A stretch of DNA of 64,000 nt from Dasypus novemcinctus. Taxonomy: Eukaryota > Chordata > Mammalia > Cingulata > Dasypodidae. Positions 23,326 through 35,565 of this stretch are shown here, in pieces. Position 1 is the first letter of the stretch, and the number at the start of each line of letters is the position of its first letter. The notes below the pieces were generated by a model. It was not told the origin of the DNA. It did not search any database and saw only the letters and a program-made list of their open reading frames with translations. Location: NCBI RefSeq assembly GCF_030445035.2, contig NC_080701.1, positions 19,746,798 through 19,810,797 on the forward strand. Reading direction: 5' to 3'. Made by a program: the position numbers and the translations under genes.

Positions 23326-23755
23326 AGTATCCTAGGGCAGCCAAAACAAAGTACTACAAACTGGGTAGCTTAACCCAACAGAAATTAAGAGTCTCACAGC
23401 TCTAGAGGCTAGAAGACAAAGCTATAGGTGTCAGCAGGATCATGCTTCCTCTGAATTCTATAAAATTCTGATGGTGGCTTGCTGGCAATCCATGGCATTC
23501 CTTGGCCTGTGGCATAACCCAAACTCTCTCTGTCACATGCCCATCTGTCTTCTCTCTCCCTCCCTCCCTTCCTCTCTCTCTCTCTCTTTCTGCATCTCTA
23601 AATTTCCTCTCCCTATAAGGATACCAGTTCAGCCTCATTTTAACTAATAACATCTTCAGAGATCCTATTTCCAAACAAGTTCATATTGACAGGACCAGGG
23701 ATTAGAGCTTGAACCTATCTTTTTGGGGGACACAATTTAGTTGACAATACCACAT
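23326..23755 (-). mobile_element. MaLR-type LTR (MLT1/MST-like), antisense
   Basis: Complete or nearly complete antisense LTR. It opens with 'agtatcctagggcagccaaa' and 'acaaagtactacaaactggg', followed by 'gagtctcacagctctagagg', 'gtggcttgctggcaatccat', a (TC)n-rich block, 'ccctataaggataccagttc' and 'tcctatttccaaacaagttc'. It closes with 'ttttgggggacacaatttag'. This order is diagnostic of mammalian ERVL-MaLR LTRs. The 90-codon minus frame through it is not a gene. Confidence 0.8.
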
Positions 23756-24260
23756 AATTATCATTTCCATTGCTCTTTATCCCTTTGCATAGATCCAGAT
23801 TTCCATATGGAATCATTTTCTTTCTGCTTGGTGGTTTCTTTAGCATTTCTTGTAGTGTAGGTCTGCTGGTGATCAATTCTTTCAACTTTTGTATGCCTGG
23901 AAAACAAAGCTTTTAGTTTGTCTTTAATTTTAAAAGATATGCTTGCAGGGGAAAGAATTTTAGATTGACAGGTTTTGCTTTTATTCTCAGTACTTTAAAA
24001 ATGTCCCTCCACAATTTTATAGATTACATTATTTCCAACATGAAACCTGCTATCCTCTTCATGTTTCTTTTCAGCACCTAGCAGTTCTCTCTGTTTTCTA
24101 GCTGCTTTTAAGATTTTCTTTTTATTACTGGTTTTAAACTATTTAATTATGATTTTCCTGGATGTAGTATTATTCATGTTCCTTTTCCTAGAGTTTTATT
24201 GAGTTTCTTGTATCTATGGGTTTATAATTTTAATAGAATTTAAAGGAAATTTTGCCTATT
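23756..24260 (-). repeat. L1 LINE 5'-region fragment, antisense
   Basis: Continuation between the LTR and the SINE: 'gtttctttagcatttcttgt', 'agtgtaggtctgctggtgat' and 'ttgagtttcttgtatctatg' are familiar antisense L1 phrases. Confidence 0.55.
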
Positions 24261-24620
24261 CTTTTTTTTTTAAGATTAATTTATTTATTCCCTCCCCCCC
24301 TTCCACTCCCCCCACCCTGCTGTTTTTCCTGTCTATGTTGTCTTCTCCTCTCAGTTTCTTTCCTCTAGGATTCACCGGAATTCAATCCTGGAGACCTCGA
24401 TGGGGAGATAGGTTCCCTGTTAGCTGTGCCACCACAGTTCCTGGTTTCTGCTGCACTTCACCTTGACTCTCCCCTTGTCTCTCTTTTCAAGTGTCATCAT
24501 CTTGCTGTGTGGCTCACTTGTGCGGGGCACTGGCTCACCACGTGGGCCCTTGCACAGGCACTGGCTTGCCACATGGGCACACTTTCTCTTCTTCTTTTTC
24601 ACCAGGAAGCCCTAGGTATC
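24261..24620 (-). mobile_element. DAS-type SINE, antisense
   Basis: Minus-strand SINE with its A-tail at the left (T-run from 24262). The C-rich 'tccctccccccccttccact' body follows, then 'catcatcttgctgtgtggct', 'ggcactggctcaccacgtgg' and 'ggaagccctaggtatc'. The tRNA-like head with the B and A boxes is missing beyond 24620, so the copy is 5'-truncated. It interrupts antisense L1 sequence. Confidence 0.75.
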
Positions 24621-25863
24621 ACTTCCTTCATTAGTTCTTCAAATACACTTTTGGTCTACCTCCTCTCTCCTTCCCTTCAGGAACTTCAAACACACAATTA
24701 AGCTGCTTGAGGTCCTCCCACAGTTCAGAGATATTCTGTTCATTTTTTAATTCTTTTTTTTCTTTCTGTGTTTAATTTGGATCTTTTCTATTGCTCTGTT
24801 TTCAAAGTTCACTGATCTTTTTTTCTTTTTTTTTTATTGCATTGTGTAATCAGCCACTAATCCCACCCAGTACATTTTCAGATATTACAGTTTTCTTCTC
24901 TCTCTATTTAACATGTTCACTTTCCTCTTGTTTCTTGAACATATGAAAGACTGTTGTAATAATTACTTTTAATGTCATTGCTGACCAATTGTGTCATCCC
25001 TGTGATTTCTGGGTTGATTTAGAATGATTTTCTTCTTCCTTATGTTTTGTGTTTTCCTGCTGCTTTATATACCAGGGAATCTTTTATTGACTGTCAGACA
25101 TTGTGAATTTCACTTCATTGAGTGCTGGATATTTGTGTATTTGTATTACTATATATATATTCTTGAGCTTTGTTCTGGTATGCAGTTAAATTACTTGGAA
25201 ATAGTTTCATCCTCCTGGAGCTTGCATTTAAGCTTTGTTAGATGGAATCCAAGCAGCCTTTAGTCTAGACCTAACTTTCACCCACTATTAGGCAAAACCT
25301 TTCGAGTACTCTACCAGATGCCACTGTGAATTATGAGGTTTCCCATTCTCGCTGGAGGGAACAGGTACTATTTCTGGCCCTGTGGGAGCCCCAGAGTTTG
25401 TTCCTTCTAACTTTTCCAGGCTCGTCTGTGGCTCTGCGTCTTTTCCAGGCACTTCCTTCACACACATACCCTGGCGGGTACTGGGTTAAATAGACGGGTC
25501 CCTCCACAGATCACGGCAGTTCTCTGTGCCACTCTCTCCTCTTCCACACGCCACCCTGCAAACTCCAGCAGCCTTGGCATCTGCTGACTCTCAGGTCTGT
25601 GCATTCAATTCGGGGAGACACTGGGCTCTGCCTGAGCTCCCCCTCCTTGCCCATAGCCTGGAAACATTCTCTGGGCAGTAAGCTGGGACAAGCATAGAAC
25701 TTACCTCATTTGTTTCCTTTCTCTCAGGGATCGCCGTCCTTCATGGCCTGATTCTCAGTGTTTTGAAGGAGAACTGTTGGTGCATATATTTTGTCTGGTT
25801 TTCAGTTGTCTCAGGTGGGAGAGTAAGCCCAGTTCCTGTTACGCCATCTTGGATAGAAGCCAA
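24621..25863 (-). repeat. L1 LINE 5' end, antisense
   Basis: 'agttcttcaaatacactttt', 'cttcaaacacacaattaagc' and 'ctcccacagttcagagatat' are antisense L1 phrases. The segment ends with 'gttacgccatcttggataga' (25840-25859), the reverse complement of the old-L1 5' UTR start 'caagatggcg'. That string carries a YY1-type motif (25842-25852). The 5' end of this L1 is therefore at about 25863. Confidence 0.55.
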
Positions 25864-26315
25864 GTCTCCAAAGGTTGACTTCTGATGTAACCAAATTTAT
25901 TAACGTTTTACTTTATCATATGTGCCTTTTGACTAGGAACTATATTTCCAACTAATAAATTAAAAGTGTTGTTCTTCTCACTTAGTCCACCAGGAATATT
26001 AGTTATTTTCTGTAATTTATTTATTGCATGATAATCTGTTTAATGTTTGTCTTCTTAATATACTGTAAGATTCAGTTGTTGGGTATTCTGATCTATGTCC
26101 AAAACAAGGAGCAGGGCCTGGCACTTAGCAGACACTGCATAAATATTTGTTGAGATCCTAAATGAGATCCTCCTCTTCCCATACACAGGCACGCATCTCT
26201 GCCTTATAAGGTAATGATTACAAAGAATAGCTTTAGATGAAGGGCTGGTATCATTTTATGCACAAATTTTGGAGGAACGACAAGGCCAACATCTTAGAGA
26301 AACTTTCCGAGTCTC
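25864..26315. other. Unique sequence with an L2 tail
   Basis: Mostly unassigned. A sense L2 end is at about 26100-26155 (gggcctggcacttagcagac ... cataaatatttgttgag). No gene. Confidence 0.4.
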
Positions 26316-26766
26316 TGTAGTGGTTTGAAGCTGTAAGGGCCCCCAGAAAAGTATGTTCTTAAAGTTAACCCATTCCTGTGGGTGTGGGCCCATTCTAAGC
26401 AGGATCTTTGGGTGAGTAGGATCTTGAGTTAAAATGTGACTTACCTCATTCAGGGTGGGTCTTAATCCTTTTATTAGAATCCTCTTAAAATAGAGAGAAA
26501 GCCACGGAAGCAAGAAGCTGGAAGCAAAGACACCTGGAAGAGAAGGGAGAGCCCAGCAGGTGCCGCCATGTGCCTTGCCACATGACAGAGGATTCAAGGG
26601 TGGCCGGCAGCCAGTCTTCGGGAAGAATGCATCACCCTGATGACACCTTGATTGGAACAGTTTTCACAGCCTCAAAACTGTAAGCTTATAAGGTAGTAAA
26701 TTCCCATCGTTAAAGGCCAACCCATTTTACTGTATCTGCTTTGAGCAGCTTTAGCAAACTAGAACA
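26316..26766 (+). mobile_element. Xenarthran MaLR-like solo LTR
   Basis: LTR with TGTAGTGG start and AGAACA end (TG...CA), 451 bp. 'ggtttgaagctgtaagggcc', 'acccattcctgtgggtgtgg', 'gggtgggtcttaatcctttt', 'ctttgagcagctttagcaaac' follow. The start mirrors the antisense LTR at 5141-5865. No internal ERV sequence is attached. No clean 5-bp duplication is visible. Confidence 0.65.
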
Positions 26767-28125
26767 GTTCCTGGCAGTGAAAATACCCTAAGCCTCGTAA
26801 CTGCTACCTTTCATGCCCAAGCCATGGTATGTGAAGAGAGCAAACACCAACCTAACCCACACAATCCCTTTCAGAGTCTAGTGCCCAACAGAGTAGGGAG
26901 TCCAAAAACCATATTTAAGTCACACTGTGGGCTGAGAAGGAGTGGATATGTCTTTGTGGGAGAGGGTTGTGTGTAGATGGTGCTTGGGAAGTGGGGGCTT
27001 GGTAGTGGGAAGGAAACAAGGAAGAACAGTGGCTGAAATATTCCCCTAATCCCGCAATGGACAGTGTCATAGAAGAGCCTGAGCTCTGGCTGCCACATCT
27101 CCACCAGTCAACCCCAAATAAAGAGTACCTTAGAAATGATGGAGAACAAGGGGAAGAAGAAAAGAGACTGATAAATGTTTCTTTCTTCGATAAAAATCAG
27201 CTAAGAAGCAAGACTGGAATCCTGCCTATCTCTCTCATCCTTACACAGAGAAAGAAATTTACAAAGAGAGAGGAAAGATGACACCAACAAAGCCGCTTGG
27301 GCTTGGATTGGCTGTAGCATGAGTCATTAATTTTCCCTAGGAATGATCAAGAGTGTCATTAGGATGCATTAAGCATCTTCTAACGGGGCACGGGGAGTGC
27401 AGGGAGGACAGCTCTCCCCTATTGCATAATCGATGCAGATTACTCAAACTTGCTCACAGGATATCCTCACTCCATTAGCATCAGACCTGTGTCTCTCACA
27501 TTCAGTCTTTCCCTTCCCATGATTCTTTCCTCTGGGGAATGGAGACTTCATCTCACAGCAGGGGGTGCCCCAGGCTTTCCAGGACAGCCCCATTGGACCC
27601 CCGAGTGTGGGACTGGAGAGGGAGGGGAAAGCAGGAAAGCACCGAAGAGACATTCTAATCATTTGTTTTTGTCAACAAATTATTTTGAACCCGGATGTCA
27701 GGGTTGGCTTTCACCTGACTTTTGCTCTCCCTCCTGTCATCCTCTCCCTCTCTAAATCCCACCTACACATCCGCCCCTGCCTGCCTCACCCTGCTCGGTC
27801 TGTGGTCCTTCTCTCCCCCTACCCCGGCTAAGCCCCCCTTCCCATCCCCTCCCACTCCCGTTTTCCCATCTCGTTTTCTGTCCCTTTAAATGAGGTCACC
27901 CTGACTGAATGAAGGACGCGCAGCTCAGAAGAGGTCAGACATTAGCACTGCTCTAACTGCACTGCTACTGAAACTGGGCAAACCCATCCATCACCGGCTC
28001 CCCTACTCCATTAGGCTCACATGAAATATGCCCTGCTCCGAATCGCAGAGCCATACATCTCCCGGTCTAGACACCTTCCTGTTGTGTGAAGATCAATGCC
28101 GCTCCGTCATGCATCATGTGTCATC
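26767..28125. other. Unique sequence
   Basis: No gene or RNA gene recognised. Frames of about 100 codons at 27450-27831 overlap on both strands in GC-richer text and look like chance. An AT-rich motif patch with gtcattaattttcc (about 27322-27335) is noted in the findings. Confidence 0.4.
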
Positions 28126-28129
28126 CAGG

Positions 28130-28270
28130 AGCCCTCTCTCTAATAACCGTGTCTATTCTCTAGTCTGCAGTATAAATTATGGCACTGGGAAAGTACTATA
28201 TTATTCAACAACCTTGGTCACTAATGGATTATTGGGTTTATTGGTTGATAATGTGAGCTCCCTTTCTTTC
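28130..28270. promoter_or_regulatory. Possible enhancer with palindromic homeodomain site
   Basis: Repeat-free AT-rich block containing TAATGGATTA (28222-28231), a perfect TAAT-NN-ATTA palindrome of the paired-class homeodomain dimer type. Nearby are 'ttggttgataatg' and 'tataaattatggcac'. Function is inference from motif content only. Confidence 0.22.
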
Positions 28271-30395
28271 CTTTCTTTCTTTCTTTTTTTTTTTTCTCTT
28301 TTCCCATTTTTTGGCTGAAACTCCCTTTTATTTATTTATTTCTCTCTCTTTTTCTTGTATCTGGCTCAGGGTTGAGTGATGGCTGCTTTAGACTTCTGTC
28401 AACATACTCCCGTATCAAACCCCTAAAATGATGATGGTCTAGAATAAGCTCAATCAGAGAGAATTCTCCATGGGTTCCCTTTAGATAGTGGTCCAAGTCC
28501 AGTAGCAGTTGTCCAGGCTACTATTTCGTGAGGCTTTGGTAAAAGTGCCTTTTAATTGAAGGGCAGTTATAGAGAACTGGGTGCAAGGTGGGCACCCAGG
28601 AGCTCCTAGTGTTCCAAATGGGATGTGGCTTCTCAGCTGGCATCTCTACTCCTTTGACTCATTACAGTCAGAGTTGCCAGAGGCTGACAATTCCTCTTGT
28701 GATGCTGGGTCTCAGTTTTTCACCCCTGAAAATGGGAGGGAGAGTTAGAGTCCAAATGGAGAGAAAGGGTGAAAAGCTAATTATAGTGAAGAACTTTAAA
28801 TGGAGAAATTTAGATGTTGAGTCACATTACTTCTAAGAGAGAAGATGGTTTCCAACTATCCAACTTTTAGAAAGCATGCAAATTTTGTATTATTCATGAC
28901 AAAATTTTATTAAGAAGTAAAATATTAATCTAAGAGCTGTCCAAAGAGAGAAAGAGATAACACTCACCAACAGTGCCCTTCCAGCAGAAAGTAAGTATGT
29001 GGAGAGCATCGTACAAATGGGTGCTCAAACGTCTCAGCAAAAGTTTGCCAAGATGGCGCTGTGAATCTTGCCCTGTCTTCAGTTCTATACTTTTATAATA
29101 TATGCAGCAAGTAGCACTGTTTTCATATATTTTTAAAGAGAAGTAATTTGAAGGAATAATAAGTATTGGGGATTTTAGACCAACCTTCTTATTTGGGCCA
29201 ATGTGGTAGATGTCCTTTAATTCTTGCCCTTTTTAATTTTTCGATTGGTTGTGTTTCCTCACACCAGCACCAGGGCAGGGTTAAATTTGTGTGTCCCTGG
29301 AAAGAGAGGAGCCAGATTCTGAGAAAAGATCATCTGATCCTCAAAACATAAAAAAGCCAGCCATTTCCCAAACTCACCTGAGGCCCAAACCCACTTGCAA
29401 AACGCTCTTCCAGACCCTCACAGATTTCTCTAGTCCCATCGGGGATGGCTCAGGTGGAGCCCACCGTAGGCCTCAGGTGCACTCCAATGAGCCCTGGGGT
29501 CACAGGTGCAAGAGACGTGCCTTTCTCCAAGGAGGGGGCAGCCATGAGCACTGTCATCTCTGATAGGAATCATCCCCCTCTGGGAATGGGAGGGTCTGGA
29601 AATGCCCCCCAAGGGCTCCCGGGGGCAGGAAGCTCACTGGAGGGCTGGCCCCCGAGCAGACGCCACACAGAGCAGCTCCCTGCCTGCGCCTCACAGGAGC
29701 CTGGCACTAATTTGCTGTTTGTTTGAGCATGACAGTCATGCGTTTACCTAATTAGGAGATGTCAGAGCTTCCCAATTTGTAGCACGGAGGTGGGATTTCT
29801 TGATGAGTCACAGATATGCCCACCTGGTGGAAGTGATCAGAGCCCGGGTAGGGTGCAGGGGCTTCTGCAGCCCCACGGCCCAGCGGCCCCACTCATTCAG
29901 GTCCTGTAAGGTGACAGCCCTCCGGCCCTCCTTCCCCTCGGCTCCGCCTCTCGCAAATGACAAGAAAGCGGGACCAAGGACATCTCTCTTCCGCCCTCCC
30001 ACCACCACCACACTTGTCACACTGCTTGCACCGCTCCGAGGTGACAAGCCATGTTGGTGGAAGCCACTTCCTACGGGGCAGCCTTTTCTGTTTACATATG
30101 TGGTGCCCGTCCCCTGCAGGCATGCTGGCTGCCCTGGGCCCGGCAGGGCCCCCAGGAGAATGTCATAAGGCATGGCTTCCACACTCTGCCAAGGGAACAG
30201 ATTTGCTGCCTGCTCGGAGGACAAATCTTTTATCAGAGGCACGGCCTGGCGTGGGTTCTCTAAGGAAAGAGGGCTGGTAGGAGCAATTAAAGCAAGAACG
30301 ACCTGGTCATGGGCTTTGCAGTGAGGGGCCTAGGTGAAGGCTCGGGATCCTCCTCTGTCCAGCCCCACCAAGGAAACACAAATGGGAGCGTGTTC
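28271..30395. other. Unique sequence with C/T-rich and GC-rich parts
   Basis: Pyrimidine tract at 28260-28360, then unassigned sequence. A GC-richer part (29430-30280) carries overlapping frames on both strands (up to 144 codons, 29808-30242 minus). None has a recognisable product. A YY1-type motif caagatggcgc lies at 29049-29059. Confidence 0.35.
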
Positions 30396-30399
30396 TAGT

Positions 30400-30605
30400 G
30401 GAAGGCAGAGGAGGCATTCGTAATAAAACGTGGATATGATCAAGACTTTTGTATTTTTTTTTCACTTTCTTCATTGACAAGGAGACCTTGGTCACGTCAT
30501 TTGGCCAATCTGTGCTCATTTAGTCGTCTTTTGGAACACTGGAGAAACTATTGAGTTTGCTGTGAGGATGGAATGCGATAAATGTGTTTGACAGGATTTT
30601 TTAAA
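30400..30605 (+). repeat. MIR SINE fragment
   Basis: Sense MIR-like: 'gagaccttggtcacgtcatt' then 'tggccaatctgtgctcattt', followed by 'gctgtgaggatggaatgcga' and 'aaatgtgtttgacagg'. Order matches 'gaccttgggcaagttactta' to 'tgtgaggattaaatga'. Confidence 0.5.
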
Positions 30606-31996
30606 AGTAATGCTTCCATGATTGGTTACACTCTTTTTTTTAATTTGGAAGTTTATTTTATATTTTGAAGTGGAAGTAGTTTCTTCAAAAAAGCCTCTTG
30701 TACACTGAAGCCACAAAGTGAACTAGGCATCTAGGCATGAAGTAGGCTTGGTTTATTAAAAATCTAGCACTTGAACAGACAGAGAAGGTCCCTTTGACAC
30801 AGTCGCTCCACCGATTCTGAAGGTCCCAGGGCTGTGATTTGCCTTCTCTGACATGCTCTGTACGGCTGAGGGGGAAAAAGGAGTGCGGCTTCCAGGGGTC
30901 TCAAGCCGTAGTCGGGGAACCCCTCGGCAGCTGGAATCTTCAGCAGACAAAGGGTATCGATGCCCCCAGCACCTCGCCTGCCTCTCATCCCCTAGTCAGA
31001 TAGGAGCCCGGGGTTGACTTTCCTTAACATCGCTCCAAGTTCATTTCTCTTTCTTCTGCACACCCCACCCCCCAGCTCTGCCACTCAGGTCATCCTGCAT
31101 AAAGGTCTGGGAGAAAAAACACACAAAAACTGATCTTGAAAGGCTAAGACAGATGGGGCTTTAAGAAATCAAGGGCCAGACCACGTTTACAAATATACTT
31201 CATAGTCTCCAGGAATGAGTTAGACTAACTTAATTAGAGGCATGCCAATTGTAACCAGCAAGGAGCTAGACCTGGGAAGAATGGCGGGGAACAAGGGAGA
31301 CCCAAAATGAGGATCTATAGCCTACTCTAGGGCATATGTTTTATTAATATTTCCAAAGGAAGGCAGCAAATTCATCTAAGAAAGGAAGCTCTTTCCTTCA
31401 TCCGGACAGGTTGTACTGCTTACCTTGACCACGTGGCCCGTCCAGCTGCACCTTGGCCCACATGTGTGATGCATGACACATAAGAGGCAGGGATGACACT
31501 GTTGGAAATGGAAGAAACATGAGCCACCTCCATTCCTCCAGCCTTGGTCCAAAGGATGATTCTCAGGCCCTGCACACATTTCAGTCCATGTCTACATCAG
31601 AAAGTCTGAGGCACATTATTCGGTGTGCATACTGGGCTCAAAATGCAGGTTCTAAGTCTTCCTGGCATGGTTCTGGATCAGAACATTTTACCGTCACTTG
31701 AGCTTCCTTCTCTCCTACAAATCCCCATACTTAATGTGTGTTCCACCATGACATCTCCATCATGTGGGCTGAGCCTCAAATGAAAGGACATGGGGTCACT
31801 GGATGGATGAAAAGACATGTGGGGTGTACATCTCTGCTTTGCCAAGTTGCCTCCGACATCCAACAGAAGTAAGTAGAATTAAATAATAGTGGGCAGATTC
31901 TCAGTCTAGAATATTAAACAGACACACACATGCATACAACTGTTTCAGGAAAAGTTACACATGATAATAAACACAAGTACTGCTAGAAAACTACTT
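30606..31996. other. Unique sequence
   Basis: No gene or clear repeat recognised. Confidence 0.4.
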
Positions 31997-32006
31997 TGGC
32001 AATCTT

Positions 32007-32827
32007 GCCTTTTTTTTTTTTTAAGAGAAGTTGTAGGTTTACAGAGAATCATGCAGAAAAATACAGAATTCCCCTATGCTTTTCTCAACTTACTCCCCCT
32101 CACAGTTTTCCCTATTATTAGCACTTTGCATTAGAGCGGTAATTTTATTACAACTGATGAAAAAATATTATTATAGTTATACTATTAACTGTAGTCCATA
32201 GTTTACATTAGGTTACACGATTTGCATTGTACTGTTTTATGGTTTATTGTTAATTTTTTTATTCTGGTAACATATAGAAAAACCTAAAATTTCTCATTTT
32301 AATCACTTTCAAATTTGCAATTCAGTGGTGTTAATTACATCACAGCGGTGGGACACCATCACCACCATCTATTACCAAAACTTTTCCATCACCCCAAACT
32401 GAAACTCTGTACCAATTAAGCATTACTTGGCTCCTGGTACTTGTGTTCCAGTTTCTAACTCTATGAATTTGCATATTCTAGTTATTTCATATGAGTGAGA
32501 TCATACTGTGTTTGTCCTTTTGTTCCTGCCTTCTTTCACTCAACATGATGTCTTCAAGGTTCATCCGTGTTATGGCAGGTATCAGAACTTTATTCCTCTT
32601 ACAGTTGAATAATATTCCACTGCGTGTGTGTGTGTGTGAGTATATATATATGACATATTGTCTATCCATTTATCAGTTGATAGACACTTCGGCACTTGCC
32701 TTTTGACAATTGTGATAAATAAAAATTGGTGTTCGAGTCTCTGTTTACAATTGTTTGAAATATACTTAGAAGTGGAATTACCTGATACATGGTAATTCTA
32801 TAGTTAACTTTCAGAGGAACCATATCC
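32007..32827 (-). mobile_element. L1 LINE 3' end, 5'-truncated, antisense
   Basis: Minus-strand L1 3' end of about 820 bp with its A-tail as a T-run at 32010-32022. 'gttgtaggtttacagagaat', 'ttgcattagagcggtaattt', 'ctattaactgtagtccatag', 'ccatcaccaccatctattac', 'ctcaacatgatgtcttcaag' and 'gttgaataatattccactgc' follow the order of xenarthran L1 3' sequence. Direct repeats tggcaatctt flank it exactly (31997-32006 and 32828-32837). A (TG)n/(TA)n microsatellite has grown inside (about 32621-32652). Confidence 0.8.
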
Positions 32828-32939
32828 TGGCAATCTTAAGTTATGAAATGGACCAAGAATCTAACCTTGAAATGCAGTTGCCTTTAAGTGGTATATTTTA
32901 CAAACATTGATTCTCATCATCTACTCCAGTACCCAAGAC

Positions 32940-33095
32940 GGGAAACACCATGGTATCTTGGAAAGCCTGGAAGCTTTGGAAAAAGGCTGACCTGGATTCT
33001 AATCCTGAATTTGATAATTACTAATTATATTGCCTTAGACATGAACCTTGAATATCTTCAGTTTCTACAACTGCAAAACAAGGATAATAATTAAG
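32940..33095 (+). repeat. MIR SINE fragment
   Basis: Sense MIR: 'gacctggattctaatcctga', then 'attgccttagacatgaacct', 'cttcagtttctacaactgca' and 'aaacaaggataataat', matching the usual 'cctgggttcgaatcc', 'gaccttgggcaa', 'cctcagtttcctcatctg', 'aaaatgggataataat'. Confidence 0.55.
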
Positions 33096-35425
33096 CTGGA
33101 AATGCTAAAAAAAAAAAAAATGTTTACTGTTGTGATTAATAATCATGTTATCAATCATCATTGTAGCATCATTAGCCATAAGACACTTTCAGGTAAGAGA
33201 AGAAGAAGGTCACAACTGAAATTTTAAGGAAATGGGTGAGAAGATAGGATTCATTTCCTGAGTTTGGACTTGGCCCAGGTCAGTCTGATCTCTTGGAAAT
33301 AAATCTCAGGATTACAGGAACGATTAGCTCATTAAAAATGTTAATAAAGAAGACTGCAATTTCAAAATTCACATAACTCAAACCAAAAAAGAATGCAAAA
33401 AAGACATAGAAGTACGGAGGATCTCCCTTAGTCAATGCTGCCAAAAATTGCTATTATGTATTCACCCAACTGGAGTTCCTTCTAACAAACTGCCACTGAG
33501 CATATAGCTACCTTGGGCATTTTTTCATTATCCCAGAGTGTGTCTGCAGTCCCATGTCGGTAAACTCCATCTGTATCTCTGTCAATGGAAGAAATTTCCA
33601 TCAGGAAATATCAGCAGGCTTCAGGGGAAAGTCCTTTCCAATTACTGAGATCGAAGGAAGTAGCTACAGGGTTCCCCCTCTCCCACCTCCCTCTTCCCCC
33701 AACTCCAGCCAAAAAATGTCGTTTTCTTTCCTGAAGATTATCCCATCACCCTCCTCCTTCTCAGGAGGAGTCTCTGGGCACGTGGTGCTGCACATGATGT
33801 CCAAACTTGAATTCTGGGTCACCAAGGCCCTTCACCTGCCCGCTTAACAGGAAGCCGGAAAGAAACACGTAAAAATGGGCCTCTGACTTCTTTGGCTGCT
33901 GCCCCCAGGGAATGCAAACAGAAACAGCTCTGTGTGTTTCCTTGTTGCTGCTGTTGTTATTTTAATCTCTTCGTTCTGCACAAGACCCATAAGGGACAAA
34001 AGTATAGGTTTAACAGCCAAGGCAGTAAGGAATATGCCCCTGTGGGCAGGGCAGGGGCGCTCGCTAGGGTGAGGGGGGTTGCAGGGTGAGGGAGGGGGAG
34101 CAGGTGGTGGGGAGCCTGCACCTAAGAAGGTGCCCCCTTGAACTTCCTTCTCTGTGAGCCTCACACTCTGAACATCGACTTCTCTGCTACGTGTTGAACA
34201 GCGACCCTCGCTTTAATACTGCTTCCTCGAATATTTTTCACTCTAGACTTACACAACCATCATGTCAGTGTACTAACTTAAAGGAGGTATCAGGTGTGTG
34301 CTACTTTTAGAAACTGGGCTCAGGGTATGGGGCTGCCACCCACTCCCTTGCTCTCCACTAAACAGGAGTAAAATAAAAGTAAAGGCTAAATGGATTGTGT
34401 TCTGAGGATGGTTGCTCTGTACACACATATGTCCATTTATGTGATGTGTTCATTTTTAAATTTACTTACATGCAGATGTATATGAAGGATCCACGTAAGA
34501 CCCTAATCCACCCAGTCAGCAGTATAGTTTTCTACCTGCCTGAGAAGAACTCTGGGGGAAATCTCATCCTTTCAACAATCCCATTAATGACATGGGCCCC
34601 ATTTGGGTGATATTCTGCCAAGAGAGTCTCATTGATAAAAAGTGCCTCCAACCAACTATCTTTGGATTTCATAGAACCCACAGGCTAGTAAAAACTAATC
34701 ACAATTCTCCCTGAGTCAGATACTATGGAAAGATATTCGGAATTGGGCTTTGCAAGCTTATCTGTTAGAAAAACTCAGAGTCCAGAGTCAAAGTTGTCAA
34801 GTCAATGACCATGTGCATTCATGCACACATGTCCAGAAATCTCCTTTCAGCAAGTGACCCCATGGGCCTGTGCCCCTGCCATGGACATCCAGCCCATGAA
34901 CTGGGGTGGAGCAGAGGGGGAAAACACCAAGCCAAGTCAGACAATCAAAAACACAGCCTCTACTATCATCTTTGCTTTTACAAAGTTGATTTTCACAGTC
35001 TGACAGAAATTCTTAATATAACTAAATTTCTTTATTCTTCAGCAAGATATACTATTTGCAACTCCTATTGGACAGCAAGAGCCCCAGATTGGAATATTGA
35101 CTCACCATTGGCCTGGCCAAAGCACATCCTATCACTTTTTTTTTTTACCCATCCCCCATATCGTTTTGGCAGAGTAACGTGCAACTGGTATCCAAAAGTC
35201 AAGTTTATTTATCTAGTTGGCTATCCATCTATATTATCTACACACCTTATAAGGTGGTAGATATAAATGTATTTTCATTTTTTTATTTGTTTAAATCCGA
35301 TCCCATTTTAAGATCCAGCTCTCATATTCTAGAAATAATTTCTACATCCTCTGAACAAACACAGTCTCCTCTGCCTACATGTCTCTTATTATGCTTATCA
35401 CTTTCTATCTTGTAATACATTCACT
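33096..35425. other. Unique sequence
   Basis: No gene recognised over 2.3 kb. An A-run is at about 33108-33121. Frames of up to 151 codons (34805-35260) have no recognisable product and overlap others. Confidence 0.35.
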
Positions 35426-35429
35426 TATA

Positions 35430-35565
35430 TTCAAGTCTCATTTCTGTTGGTAGAATATACCATTTTTGAGGATTAAATCCACAATTATTTCTTTTTTCTC
35501 TTTCCACAGTACCTAACTGTGCTAGCATCTAGAGGGCACTCAGTAATTGCTGATTGAGTAACGAA
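35430..35565 (+). repeat. L2 LINE 3'-end fragment
   Basis: 'tttccacagtacctaactgt', 'agagggcactcagtaattgc' and 'tgattgagtaacgaatgaga' resemble the sense L2 terminus (one fragment 'gcacatagtaggcactcaat' then 'tgaatgaatga'). Confidence 0.4.

Noticed and set aside
29808..30242. 144-codon minus frame with overlapping plus frames
   Set aside because: GC-rich sequence where frames stay open by chance; no recognisable product.
33108..33121. A-run as a possible retroposon tail
   Set aside because: Preceded by a MIR fragment with no polyadenylation signal and no matching duplications.
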